Shown: positions 1 to 12,773 of the stretch, piece after piece
How the letters are laid out: each line of letters begins with the position of its first letter
Position numbering within the stretch: position 1 is the stretch's first letter
Assembly (NCBI GenBank): GCA_959347315.1
Contig: OY365822.1
Location: 12,842,601 to 12,906,600, forward strand
Length of the DNA: 64,000 bases
Direction: 5' to 3'
From: Bimastos eiseni
Taxonomy: Eukaryota > Annelida > Clitellata > Crassiclitellata > Lumbricidae
Position numbers and translations under genes: made by a program
The notes under the pieces: generated by a model
Database searches by the model: none
Seen by the model: the letters and a program-made list of their open reading frames with translations, nothing else
Told to the model about the DNA's origin: nothing

Positions 1-177
1 TTATTTTTTACGTGGTGTTATGGTTTTAAATTGTTGTTTTTTGCACCTTTAGTAGGGTATGTATGTATTCTGCATGGAGAAGTTCTCTTGTTATTTACGT
101 GGTTTTATGGTTTGAAATTGCTGTCTTTTTCACCTTTAGTAGGGTATGTATGTATTCTGCATGGAGAAGTTCTCTTG
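1..177. repeat. Two copies of an ~87-bp tandem repeat, cut by the window edge
   Basis: The block containing CACCTTTAGTAGGGTATG and TCTGCATGGAGAAGTTCTC occurs at about 44-90 and again at 131-177, 87 bp apart. The first copy is slightly diverged and may continue left of the window. Confidence 0.8.
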
Positions 178-1867
178 TTTTTTTGCTTCAGTTTATTTCA
201 GTTCATTGTTTCGACTTATGCTTATTGCTGGACAATGTCTGCTGCTTCTGTCAGTGTGACAATGGAAGTTTAAACATATTATGATGTCAATGCTTAGTCG
301 TACCGGTTTTGGTGTTGTATATTGACCCGTAAGGGAAACCATTGGTTCTGTGGGGTCTGCCTTTTGACTTTATCAATTGAACGCAATAAAACGCTGTTTG
401 CTTAGTACATTATTTTTTAAATGAAATTCTGTAAGATGTTTGTATACCGGAACTTCAGAAGAGCAATAAAAAAATTGATTGATTGATAGGTGTTTAATGA
501 AGCCAGATTGCTGGCAGTTGAGGCATGAGTTGATGTGAAAGGGAAGTAATCGTTGAGCCGGGCAAGATCAGTTATTACAGTTAACTTAGATAGACAGGAG
601 CTATTTTTCAGATGGCAGGCCTAAGGTAGTTACATAGGGTTTTCCTTGTCAGGAGTCGACTTGTTCAGATCAGAAGAGATGATGTCTGTGTAAGACCATA
701 GGGAACTAAGGAAAGTTACCGCTAGAGAGCAAGAGGTTGATACTTTTGATGATTATAAGAACGAAGACCGCGGACACAGTCCTTTAGAAAAGAGGTGGGA
801 TAGAATCCAGTTCGCATTGCTTGACAGAAAGAGAGCCTAGGAGAAGTGACACTTCTGAGTGTGGAACGATCTGCTGGAAAATATTGCTACATTACAATAA
901 TGTTTGACACCCTCGTACTAGAATATAATAGTATGTTCTCTCAAGTTACTGTTCTTCTAAAATAAAGTCATATCTTTCAAAGATTGCTTCTCATTTCATT
1001 GGTTCCTCTATACTCAGTAATGGTTGTATGCTTATCGTACTTGAAGGGTTGTGATAACACAAACTCAACGGATGTATAAGAAAATTTCCAGGACGTTTTC
1101 TTGTAGAGGAGCACGGTTTAATTGCGACTAAAAAAACACTTGAAATAGCTGCTAATCTGTTTATTTGGATTACTACTCTTCTATTGAGTGAAGATTAATT
1201 AATCTTCGGAGTGGGCATTGAGAGACGGGCTAGTTGCCAACTAACCATGTCTATGGTCGGTCTAGTAAATTTCGCGGTGAGTTGTCAAGTAGAGTTAGCT
1301 TAACGTAGGACACAGTAACAAAGTTTTCAATTAGTCGTTCTGTATATCTTGCATTGAAGATCGAACTGTTTTTTGGACGGAATAAACGAATCAGTTACTG
1401 AACTTGAGAAAATAAGTAAATAAGTGGGTATATTTTTTAATGAAACGTCTGCAAACGCCCGACACGTAGACCTACATAAAAAATTTATTAGTAAGATCAA
1501 GACATTAATATATATATTCTATCACAAGCATATATATTTATAAAATTCCGCAAGATAACTAAAGTCCTGGCAGGAGGAAAAGTCAATGGGGGTTTATAGA
1601 GCGCTGATACAATAATCTAATGATGAAGTCGCACCGGGTGAAATAATCAGCCAGAGGAACAGGCCTTGTGAGCACGCGGACGCAGCTGGTGCTCGAACAC
1701 CTTTTTAAGAGGGAGAAGATTCCCTAGAACACGGTCCGGATTAGAGCGTAGAAAGGACAAAGTTGCAAATGACATACATAGGCTTAAAGAGGACAGGGTT
1801 GCAAATGGAGACATAGATAGACTGCATGTACTTCATTATCCGATATTCCTACATGCTGGCGTTTGAA
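178..1867. other. No gene recognised; LINE-like 3' tail at 300-495
   Basis: About 1.7 kb downstream of DDC without a coding signal. At 300-495 the sequence ends in AATAAAAAAATTGATTGATTGAT, resembling a non-LTR retrotransposon 3' UTR with an (ATTG)n tail. A matching tail is at about 16930-16960. The remainder is AT-rich and featureless. Confidence 0.5.
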
Positions 1868-2059
1868 TCATTGGACCTTGATTATATCAGTCAGGTCCTG
1901 GATGACTTTCCAAGCGAAGTTGATGTCGGTGGATTCAGTTTTTGAGGCACAGACGCAGAATCGCAGGAAGTAGTTTCCCTTGTACTCCGAGGGAATGAGG
2001 TGAATGCGACCATCGGATTTTATCGACTCCAACAGAGCTTTCGACAGGTCATTGTCACC
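1868..2059 (-). CDS. DDC: DDC exon 12 (terminal)
   Basis: Encodes [17 protein letters not shown] through [14 protein letters not shown] to the stop TGA at 1870-1868. Acceptor TTTCTGCAG. This is the small C-terminal domain of the enzyme. Confidence 0.95.
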   Translation of the reverse strand, partial: GDNDLSKALLESIKSDGRIHLIPSEYKGNYFLRFCVCASKTESTDINFAWKVIQDLTDIIKVQ

Positions 2060-5000
2060 CTGCAGAAAAACAATCAGACGAATAAATGGCCAAACAGACA
2101 GACAAGTCGCTTTCTCATTTGGTTGTTCCTTCAAATATTCATTCATTCACTGATTCATTCCTGTCGTAAGTCATGGATCTGAATAATGAGCCGATCTGTG
2201 AGTTTGTGGTCATTCACGCACTTACTCACTCACTCACTCACTCTTCCCAAGGTTCTGGAATTTGCTGCCACGTGTCGTTCGGGCCGCTGAGCTCTTAGTT
2301 TCTTTTCGATCTAGACTTAAAACATTTTTTATTTACCATCATTTATGCTCTTTAGATTGTCTTTCTGTCTGCTAAGGCTGACCTTTTGATTTGACAAAAC
2401 TTCGGATTGGTTTCGATGCGCCGGCGATTGATGCCCTGTGCGTTAATATGGCGGCGCTACAGAAGTCTTTTAGTCACAGTCATAGTCAGAATCACTCGCT
2501 CACTCATCAACTCACTCACTCTCTCACCAAGCCAATCAGTCATTTACTCACTTGGCTGACCCATCACAGCTGCATCTCTTTAGAAGTCGACCGACTTTGT
2601 GTTCTAATTCCTTTTTGATTTATGTACGCCATCGGTTGTTGGTTTATACATAAGTACTTCCAATTATGATATAATAACAGATATATTGCATAATATAGGA
2701 AATGAAATTGGTGTCAGGAAAGTCTTACTTTAAGTCGAAAGCAGACGAGTCCCATTTGAACATCGTTTGTAACTTGAAATCTGTAATCACTACGAACCAA
2801 CGACTCAAATTCTTTTGCCAGTGACACTTGCTGTTAATCATAAAACATAGACATTTCTTATTATGAACCTTCATATATCAAATGTAACAACTATTCGATT
2901 TCTCACAATTTAAATTATTTAGCAGGTAAATGTATTAGGATTTAAGATGGATTTCCCCTATGACTGGATCACGTGTCGAAAGGTCCTTCATTCTTGACAT
3001 CCTCGCGCAGCGTGAACTGAAGAGCACGAAAAACTTTCAACTTCAGTAAGCATTTGCTTCTTATCTTTGAGATGGTCCTTCAGTGGGCATAAATGTGATT
3101 GTGAATCCGGGCTCAATAATATTGTCCAACCGTACACTAGACTAAAATAGATCACATTACTTTACAGGTTATAAGATTACATCGCCTTCTGCAACATTAC
3201 TTTATATTTTTGCCAATTACTGGTATTGCACTTGCAGTAATCTTGCATGTGAATACATTTGAACAGAGGACTGTGTTGCATTTGAGACAATAGGAATGTA
3301 TCACTACCATACCTTGCGTATGTATTCCCTAAGTCCTTTGATTCCGTGGAGACGTAGAACGAACCATAACTTGAGAGATCGGAACCTTCTACCAAATGGA
3401 ATCTGCCAATGCTTCAAAACAAGAAACATACAACTTAACGCAAACTCCTCAAATGTTGGGTCCGTGTCGCATGATTTGTATCTTCAATTCAATTCAATAT
3501 TCGTTTAACCGTAACCAAACTGAAAAACCGTAAATTAATTTACAGAGTTCAATTTAATAAAATCTGTGCACCAGAGTTAGACACCTTAAGTTCTTCTATA
3601 GTTCCCCCTTAGTTCAAAACATATCTCTATAGAGCAGGCGAGGCATGAAGTTGCGATCGTCCTTGCGTGGTAAGGTGAATTCATGGGTCAGTGACCGTAG
3701 GCTGTGCTTGCTAGAACGAGGTGCAGGTAAGTGTTTCCTCAGGACATGACCGGGATTATTTAAAATGGCTCTAAACAATCGTCATCTGCTTCTCCAGCCA
3801 GATTCTCCGCAGTCAGTGATGAGGAGGGATGGTATCCGCACCGTATCATGTTGTTGATGAGATGCCGAATTCTGGTCCGGTCCGTGACATATGTGAACCC
3901 CCACCATGCAGGAGAGGCATGTAGTAAAGAGGCAAATGTGGTAGCCCCAGCCACTTGGTGGATGGACGAGGTAGGAGACCATGGAAGCGAAGGACCCGCA
4001 ATGCCTATATGGATGAAGCGCTTTACATCGTTGTCAATTTTTTTACGAAGTGATTCCTATCATGAATGAGATATTATTTTTGTGGAAATCTTTGGTCAAC
4101 TTCAGACCACTCCGTGTACAATATGAAACCACGCAACCGAAGAATCGATTAATTAATAAATAAAATAATGAATCAAAAATCCAACAGAGCAATCGAGAAA
4201 CGGACGTGTACTGCATGGCGTACTTAGATTTTTATAGTTTTAACGTCTATGATATATTTATATTTTAAAATATTGAACTGGATAATTACAGAATTGCATT
4301 TGAACTCTATAGTATCTGAGACTTAGTGAAGACTTACTCTGTAGTCTGGGATCGAGCCATCGTTCTGGTGTCTGAGGTAGAGAGGATCGACACGGAACGG
4401 TTCCACTAAGTATCGACTTTCCTTCAACCTAAAGCAGTTCGAGTATAATGTACTATACTCTAAATTTTCTACAACAGCCTTGTGTTTTTAAAAGTCTTGA
4501 GCTACTGTAGTCACATATGCATCTTGAAAGTTTTATGGCGGATTGGAATAAGAAAATAAACATTAATCGATGGCTCTGAAAAAGCAAGCCTCTCTCGTGT
4601 AAAATCCTATAGGTAGCTGAAAAATTTGGAAACATTTTATATTTGAAATTTTACAAAGGTGAACCGCGTTTTAATGAGAGTCGGTGTTTTCATGACAGTA
4701 TAAAGCTGTGGTGAGAAAGGCAACACGAACTGCACATCAATCGGTTGTCAGATCGATTTGAATACTTAGAACTTTTACGAGTTATGACCCAAAATATATC
4801 TTTGGCCACTATTCCGCCATCTTTGTGGAATTTTCCTTTCTTCATCTATATCCATTGCCATTCTTTATGGGTATCTTCCTGCGTCCTTCTTCTTCCTTGA
4901 GACAATTTTTTATACTATCGGGGTTCTCACACAGGGAACACTTATGAATTGCCAATGCTGTGAGCGGCGCTATATAAATTAATAAATACAAAACAATTCC

Positions 5001-5330
5001 AATAAGTATAACTTGCTCAGTTACTAAAAAAGTTGCACATGAATAAAGGCCAATGACGCGTAACTATAAAAAAGGCGTTGAAAACGTACCACAGAGTTGA
5101 GCAATCAAAATTAACTTGAAGCCATTTGTGAGGATCGAAATTAAATGAATCCACAAACTACAGAGCATAAAAAAGACAAGTTTCTTAGTCATTTTTAATC
5201 GTAATCATCAAACATAATCATTGTTGTAAATGTCATAATAATGACGATGACAATGATACAAATATTGACAGTCATAATAATAATAAAAACCATAATAACG
5301 AGAATGAGAATAATGATAATGATGACAATG

Positions 5331-5376
<46 letters not shown>

Positions 5377-5454
5377 TAATAATAATAATAATAATGATAA
5401 AAGTCTGCGTCCAACGCTTCAATGCACTTGCCTTCAGAGGCTCTTTCGTTCAGC

Positions 5455-5506
<52 letters not shown>

Positions 5507-5781
5507 TTAATAATAATAATAACATTAATAATAATAATAACATTAATAATAATAATAACAATAATAATGACAATACTAATAACAATAGTAATAATAATAT
5601 TCAACTAACCGGAGAACACCAAAAAAGCTTATGAGGATAATAGCGAAAATAGTTATAATAATAATAATTATAATTATGCTTTCTAGGGAACTATCGCTGC
5701 TCATGAGTCCAACGAGCAGGGTTACTTCGGACGACATCGCCATTAATTTTCACTTGAATTTGACCAAACAATTTGCAAATA

Positions 5782-5845
<64 letters not shown>

Positions 5846-6282
5846 GATACCGTGGAGTGGGGGCGGACCTTACTTTGGGACGCAACTGTGGTGGACACAG
5901 TGGCCGCTTCCTATATCCCCGAAACAGCTTCCACAGCTGGAGGAGCGGCGGAGATAGCAGCCACAAGGAAACACATAAAATATTCTGAGCTAGAGAAGAA
6001 ATACACTTTTGTTCCAATCGCTATAGAAACTTTCGGTCCCCTCAATAGTGAGGGCCTCGCCTTTCTGTCTGAGACTGGACGCCGACTTTCGACAACTACC
6101 CGTGACACCCGAGAGACAAACTTCCTTTTCCAGAACTTGTCGGCATTGATCCAACGTTTCAATGCGGTGGCTTTTCAGGGCACCATGTCAAGATTACAGT
6201 CCACTGACAAGCGGCGACCCAGATAGCACGATGACAGATCCGTTGGCAATGTCAATGATGAATAATAATAATAATAATAACC

Positions 6283-6313
<31 letters not shown>

Positions 6314-9300
6314 TAATGTGCATCAAGCACTCATCCCTCCCTACCACGCATGATTTTGTGCCAGTGGCCATCGAATCACTGGGCCCCATAAACCGCCGTA
6401 TGACACAGGCAACGGGAGACCGTCGCGAAACAACTCATCTTTTTCAACGTCTATCTATTTGTACACAACGTTTTAATGCAGTGGCATTCAGGGGCTCTTT
6501 TGTTCAGCCCGATGGGGACGAAAACCTATAATAATAATAATAATAATTATAATTATAATAATAATTTAAACAATAACAATAATAATGAAATAATAATAAT
6601 AATAATAAGAGTAATAATGGAAATAAAAAATAACCATAATCCGAATGAGACAGAAAGTTACAAGTAGAGCGTTGTGTAGAATCATGATCGTGATCATATT
6701 CATGATTGTGTCCACGATAGCGATCATGATCTTTATCGCATTGATAGGCCTAGTCATAATCAGAGCTGTAGTCATGATTGTGATCATTATTTATAATTAT
6801 CGTAATACTAATCGTATTCATAATAATAATGATATTATTGAACTCGTATTTTCAATCGCAGTTGTTCTCGTATAGTCCTGATCATTATCGTAATAGTAGT
6901 ATCGGTAGTCTTTCAGAGTAGGTCAATTCTATGACAGAGGTGGTTGGTTGTAGTCCACCATCTATCACAGTGGCCTACCCTGTCTAGTTAGAAAGGTAAC
7001 CATAGAATCACTGATGAAAACACGACTGTATTTTCTCATTTACTGTCGCTAACTTCCACACTATATGCTTCATCATAACTTTATGTTCCTACATTAATAA
7101 GGCTTTCTAACCTCAACTCCGTCCATCAGATGTCTGAACTCCGGACAGATAAACGCGGATCCGGCATAAGCTGCATCTACGTGCATCCACACGTTTTCCT
7201 TCTCACCTGAATTAAATTGTCTTGCACACATTAAAATATAATCAGCGCGTGCTAATAAAGGTGTTGTGTTATGTGGTACAACTGTAGACCTAGTTGTAGA
7301 AAATGACAATTATCGCGCTCATGTAATCATGGAGTCACCTTCAAAATGACGACTCAGAATATCCAGCGCAAGCCGGAATGTTTTTGGACAATCGTTACAT
7401 GAATCTCGCATCATTCCGTCAATACGATAACGGTCTCAAAATGAATCTTCATTCCATATTGTATTCAACTGGATTCAATTGGACGTGGTTGTGCTTTATT
7501 GGGTTTGCTTGGATTGAATGAAGCCGGCAATGGAAGCCAAGATTAGACAATATTAGATAAAATCATATTAGATAGGACTAGATGCTGGACTTTGAAGTGT
7601 CTTATACTTACATATTGGGCCAATTTCCTGCATATTATCAAAGGCGCAGGTTGGAGTCGTTCCGAGAGTTGCAACGCACTGAAACGAAGCACAATAACAA
7701 GGTGATGCTGAGCGTAGTAACACAATACTCGACCAGCGTTTCCCAAACTGTGTTCCGCGGAACACTAGGGTTCCGTGAAGTGACGACAAGGGTTCCGCCG
7801 AAACTTTCTTTGTGAACAATGAGCTTCTAACAATTTATAATAAATAATACGAATTCTTCTTAGGAGGTTGTTTGTTTGACATAAGTGTACATAACTTATT
7901 ATGAAAGAGAATTCATGTGTCATTGTAATCGATGGTTGTGTTGATATTAATCTAATCTAGAACTAAGACTATAATCGTTTACATTCTCAAGCGTTTGTAC
8001 CTACAGCAGAATATGATTCGTTTTGGACGGGGGTTCCGCCAAAAACTATTTACATGAAAGTGACTCCACGGTCAGAAACAGAGTGAGAAACGCTGTACTA
8101 GACGATCGGCTGTAATCTGGTAATGTAGTTGTTGTAATCAGTGGCAGTTCTAGCTCTACACAGAATGGGGTAGCCAGAGGGAGTAAGGAAATAATGGGGT
8201 GACACGTCGAACATATTTCTCAAAAAAGTTAGATAATTGTACAACAAATAGGCCTTCATAGATATGATATGTCTTTCTATTTTTTTGGGGTGGCAACGTG
8301 GGCGGCCAGTCTTTATTTTGGGGTGGCCATGACCATCTCGGACCACCTCTAAGAAACGCAGCTGCTTTCAGTGAGTGCAGAAGGACATAGTGAACACGGG
8401 ATTATGAACGCATTAGGAACTGAAAAGAGACTGGAAGAAGTGTGTTTTCGTTAAGAGTCAATGCCAGAGACGAGGAAATCAGCCCAAATGAACTGACCAT
8501 GTATCGACTGTGAATGATCGCCAGCCACAAGACAGAAGGACTAAGATTTCCACGAGAGGCCTGTGGAAGAGTTGTTTTGACCTTAACCAGATGAAGGGTG
8601 AAACTATTGGAAGATACAGCCAGGGTCGTACCGAGGGGGGCCAACGGGGCCGTGGCCCAAGGTGCAAATGTGGAAATGGCACAAATTTCAGGATGGAATA
8701 ACTTATTATTCCATAAAATGCACTATTTTTTAAATGTGAGGCGCCTGATTGATGCTAGGCACAGGGCGCAATTATAGTTCGGTACGGCCCATTCATACAG
8801 TTGGATGATCTGCAGGTTCTGTTGCGCAAGTAATGCCAGATTTAAATAGATATTATGTCCATTGATCGAAAGATAAGTAGAAAACGTATCTGTAGTCTCT
8901 GTGACAGAGTGGGCTTACACACGACACACAGAACAGTATAATATTTTGGCGGATGCATTATGAGGTAGCAGTTAACAGTGTCACCTCTCTTATTCTCTGT
9001 GCCATAACGCAACTTTATTCCTCTACTGTCACTTGTAAATGAAATTTTTTTGGTTGAACGTGGCTATTAATTGAAATTAACACCGTGCATAGTCACAAAT
9101 TATTCCTTTTTCTTTTAAAACACGAGAAACCAGTATGAACCTTCATCTCAACCTATCACACAATGATAGCAAAATCGAATTTAATGATTACATAGTGAAA
9201 ATCGGCTACATCATCACATCAATTTAGGCTCCTCAACTGCTCCGTGCATACACATTTTCCGTCAGTTATGCAAGACAAAGACAAAAGCTCAGCGCATACA

Positions 9301-12300
9301 CTGGGTGACGCATTAACAATAACATATGCTGATCATGTTCCGATGTAATCGATATTTATAAATATAAATATACATTTAATGTAATGTAATCAAGTATTTA
9401 TGTAGCGTAGCTCAAATCAGCATCGCTCTCAAAAGGCGTCTGTGCGTGGGAACAGAAATATCTTAAGACGTCTCCGAAACTGGCTAGGTGAGAGGGTCAG
9501 TAACTTGGAAGACAGTTCCAAGCTGAAGGGCCACCATAGGCAAAGCTCTGCGACTTGGCCGTGGCAGAGCGCATGCGCGGAACAACAAGGAGTCCGCGAG
9601 TGGAAGATCGCAAGGAAGCCCTTGCAGGTAAAGAGAACATAATATAGGTGTTAACAGAAAACCTTTCGCAAAGTGCCTTTTAAAGGTATGCGCCTTTGCA
9701 ACGAGCCACATTTAAATTTTCAACTCAGATTCTGATACGGTATTTCAATGTTCGCCCCGTTCCTTTCTTGGGTGAGCTTTTTATACTTTAATGACCTCTG
9801 GGACGCTTTTCCTAGAGTGACATCGTGGATATACTCACAAAGAAAGGAATGAGACCGTTGGCCCTGTCCTCATCAATCGCTCTCTGGAGTGCTGGTCCTC
9901 TCATGCAGTCTTTCTCATCCGATTCTACCTTGTGGCATCTCACGGCTCCTAGCAGAGCTGCTTTCTCGACGCATAAATGAGCCTAATCCCAACACATCAA
10001 CTCAACAATAATGAAAAGCAAAATTTGGATGGATTGATTAATTAATGGATTGATGGTTGATAGACGGACGGGAAGGGTGATTGATGTCTGTCTGTGGATG
10101 TTTGGTGTTTGGTTCACTGCTTGAGACAAATGAATGGAAGGACGGAATGACGACTGATTGGATGGTCGTATGAAAGCATGGATGACTGTATGAAATGCAG
10201 GGTAAAATTGAAATATTGAAATTCTTGAAATTTTATACCGCCCTTCTTCCAACATCTTTTTGCTCAGAAGTGCACATGCCTCGACGGGGCAACAGCAGTT
10301 GTACTGCAAAGCAATTGTGCGCGAAGGTTTGCTCAAGGTCCCTACACAGTGACTCACGCCTCGAACCCGCTCAATCAGCGCACACTGAATGTTACGGGCC
10401 GACTGCTCTAACCGATCAGCCATCGTGCCACACACGGTGGCCGGGAGAGGTTATACAAAATAAGGCTAGCGGATGGAAGATGATAAATGGATGAAGAAGT
10501 AGACTTTTTCGGATTGAGCGATCACGTTGAATTCTCGTTTCGCCACATGCAACATTTAGGTTGCTTCGCTTTCCACTAATTATTACTGCTAGTAATGCAT
10601 TGTTTTTAATCATCACTTGAGAGATAGTCCGTCCAGCCGTGCATGCCCTTTCAGTGATGTGTTCGTCTTACTTCCTGGTTGTGTCATTATATCTCCGTTC
10701 GTCTGTTTCCATTTGTTCGCCCTACCTTCCATTTCCTGTCCGTTGGTAAGACTGTCTGCCTGTTAAGAGTCGCACCTGATCGGAGCAGTAGACGACCATT
10801 CTGGAGAGGCTGGAGTTGTCCTCTTCCACCTTCGGAAGACCACCCTCAGTTTTCACCTCTTGATGATGACACTCTTTGGACGTGACATGTCCCGAGCTAC
10901 CCTTTGCAGTTGAACTACTCTGCTGTTGAATTGAGCGACTCCTAGCTGCCAGTAGAGAAATCAGTGTCGCCTCACTTGCCGAGCCCTGTGAAAATATGAG
11001 ACACATAAGACAGTATCATACTGATATAAATGTAATATATATATATATAATATATATATAATATATATATATATATAATATATATATATATATAATATAT
11101 ATATATATATAATATATATATATAAAGTGCTACCTGTCCATTGTTTCATTAAAAAATGGTGCACATTGGAAGTTCTCTTGAATCGGTTCTTCGCCATCTG
11201 TGTTAAAATTATTCCAAGCGATTCGGCTCAACAAACAATCTCCGTTAACTTCAAATGACCCGTACTAATCGAACCAATGGTACTAATCAAACAATCGAGA
11301 GAATCGATTATTCGATTTATCGAACTAATCGATTAGTTGCGCTAACTAATCGCGCTCAGCGAAAGTCACTAATCGCCCATGTATAGGAATCACACGAATG
11401 AAGTAGTTATCGAAATAGATGTGCATCCAATTTAGTATCTGTTTTTGAAGGTGTCAGAGTTGACGTCGATTCAAAAGACCTTATGTCATTTTAGTTTTAA
11501 AGCCTCACCTGGATGACACCGCCGCCATTTCCTCCCGAAAGAAACTCCGCTGGAAGACCAATGGCTTTTCCCAACCAGTCCAACACAACCATCTCCAGTT
11601 CAGTACACGCTGGGCTCGTGACCTGCCAACGTAAAGGAGCGCTTGTCAACAACTAATAATAATATTAATAATCTTCGTTTAATTTCAAACTGGCAAACCG
11701 CAGTATAATTACAAGTATAGTATGAGCGAATGATGACGATTTATTACAGGAGTCGAATCGAACCGTAGACAGCCACGCAGGGTGCCAATTTCACTATGCA
11801 TCTCATTTCTAGCAAATGCCGTCGCCTAGCGAAAGAAGGAAAGAAGTCAACCTTTTGGACAGCTAACCATAACAGATGTTATGGTTAACTGTCTCTTTGC
11901 TTATTGTCTGTTTTGATATTATCTGTCTGCTTGCGTGTGTCTACCTACGTTTGTAGAAACCTGCCAACCAGCCCCTCTGGCTGTATGTCTGTATGTCTCT
12001 GTTAGGCAGTCTATCCCTCAGTTTGTGTGTGCTTGTCTAAGATATATCGAAGTTGATAAATACTAGTGATAGTAATTCCAAATCAGCTGAAGTCCTATAG
12101 CAAGTCTTAGACCATCAATGCTTTGAATTTGTATGTCATGGTAAGCTATCGATAAGACATGCGCGCTAAATGCATCGGAGATTTATCCGGATAAACGGTC
12201 GGTAGAAATATGTAAAATAGATATATACATACGTTTTGAAGCGTGTTTAAAATGAAGAGTTCGAGGAAAGAAAAGAGAGACAGACAGACAGACAGACATA

Positions 12301-12726
12301 CATACAGAGACAGAGACAAACAGAGACAGAAACAGAGACAGAGACACAGAGATAGAGAGACAAAGAGAGACAGACAGAAACAGAGACAGAGACACAGAGA
12401 TAGAGAGACAAAGAGAGACAGACAGAAACAGAGACAGAGACGCAGAGACAGAGAGACAAAGAGAGAGACATAGACAGAATGTATGACCAAGTATAGATTC
12501 AGGAAGAGAGATTCAGTGAGAAGAGAGACGAGAAAGAGCCAGAGAGACTGAGTGACTGTTCGATCACATTCCTCTTTGTCTGTTTGACCTTCTGTCTACC
12601 CAACTGTCTATCTTTCCGTCGATCTGTCTTATTCCATTATGCTGCCAAAAGCATAATATATTCGGACCTACCCAATACCTACTAACTTATTAACCTACAA
12701 TCACTTTCTGAGAGAGAGAGAGAGTC

Positions 12727-12773
<47 letters not shown>

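Noticed and set aside
1..284. 80- and 73-codon frames at the left edge
   Set aside because: Repeat translations of the 87-bp tandem unit without domain support.
8139..8345. Second hAT element starting CAGTGGCAGTTCTAG
   Set aside because: The right end does not mirror the left and no 8-bp duplication is present.
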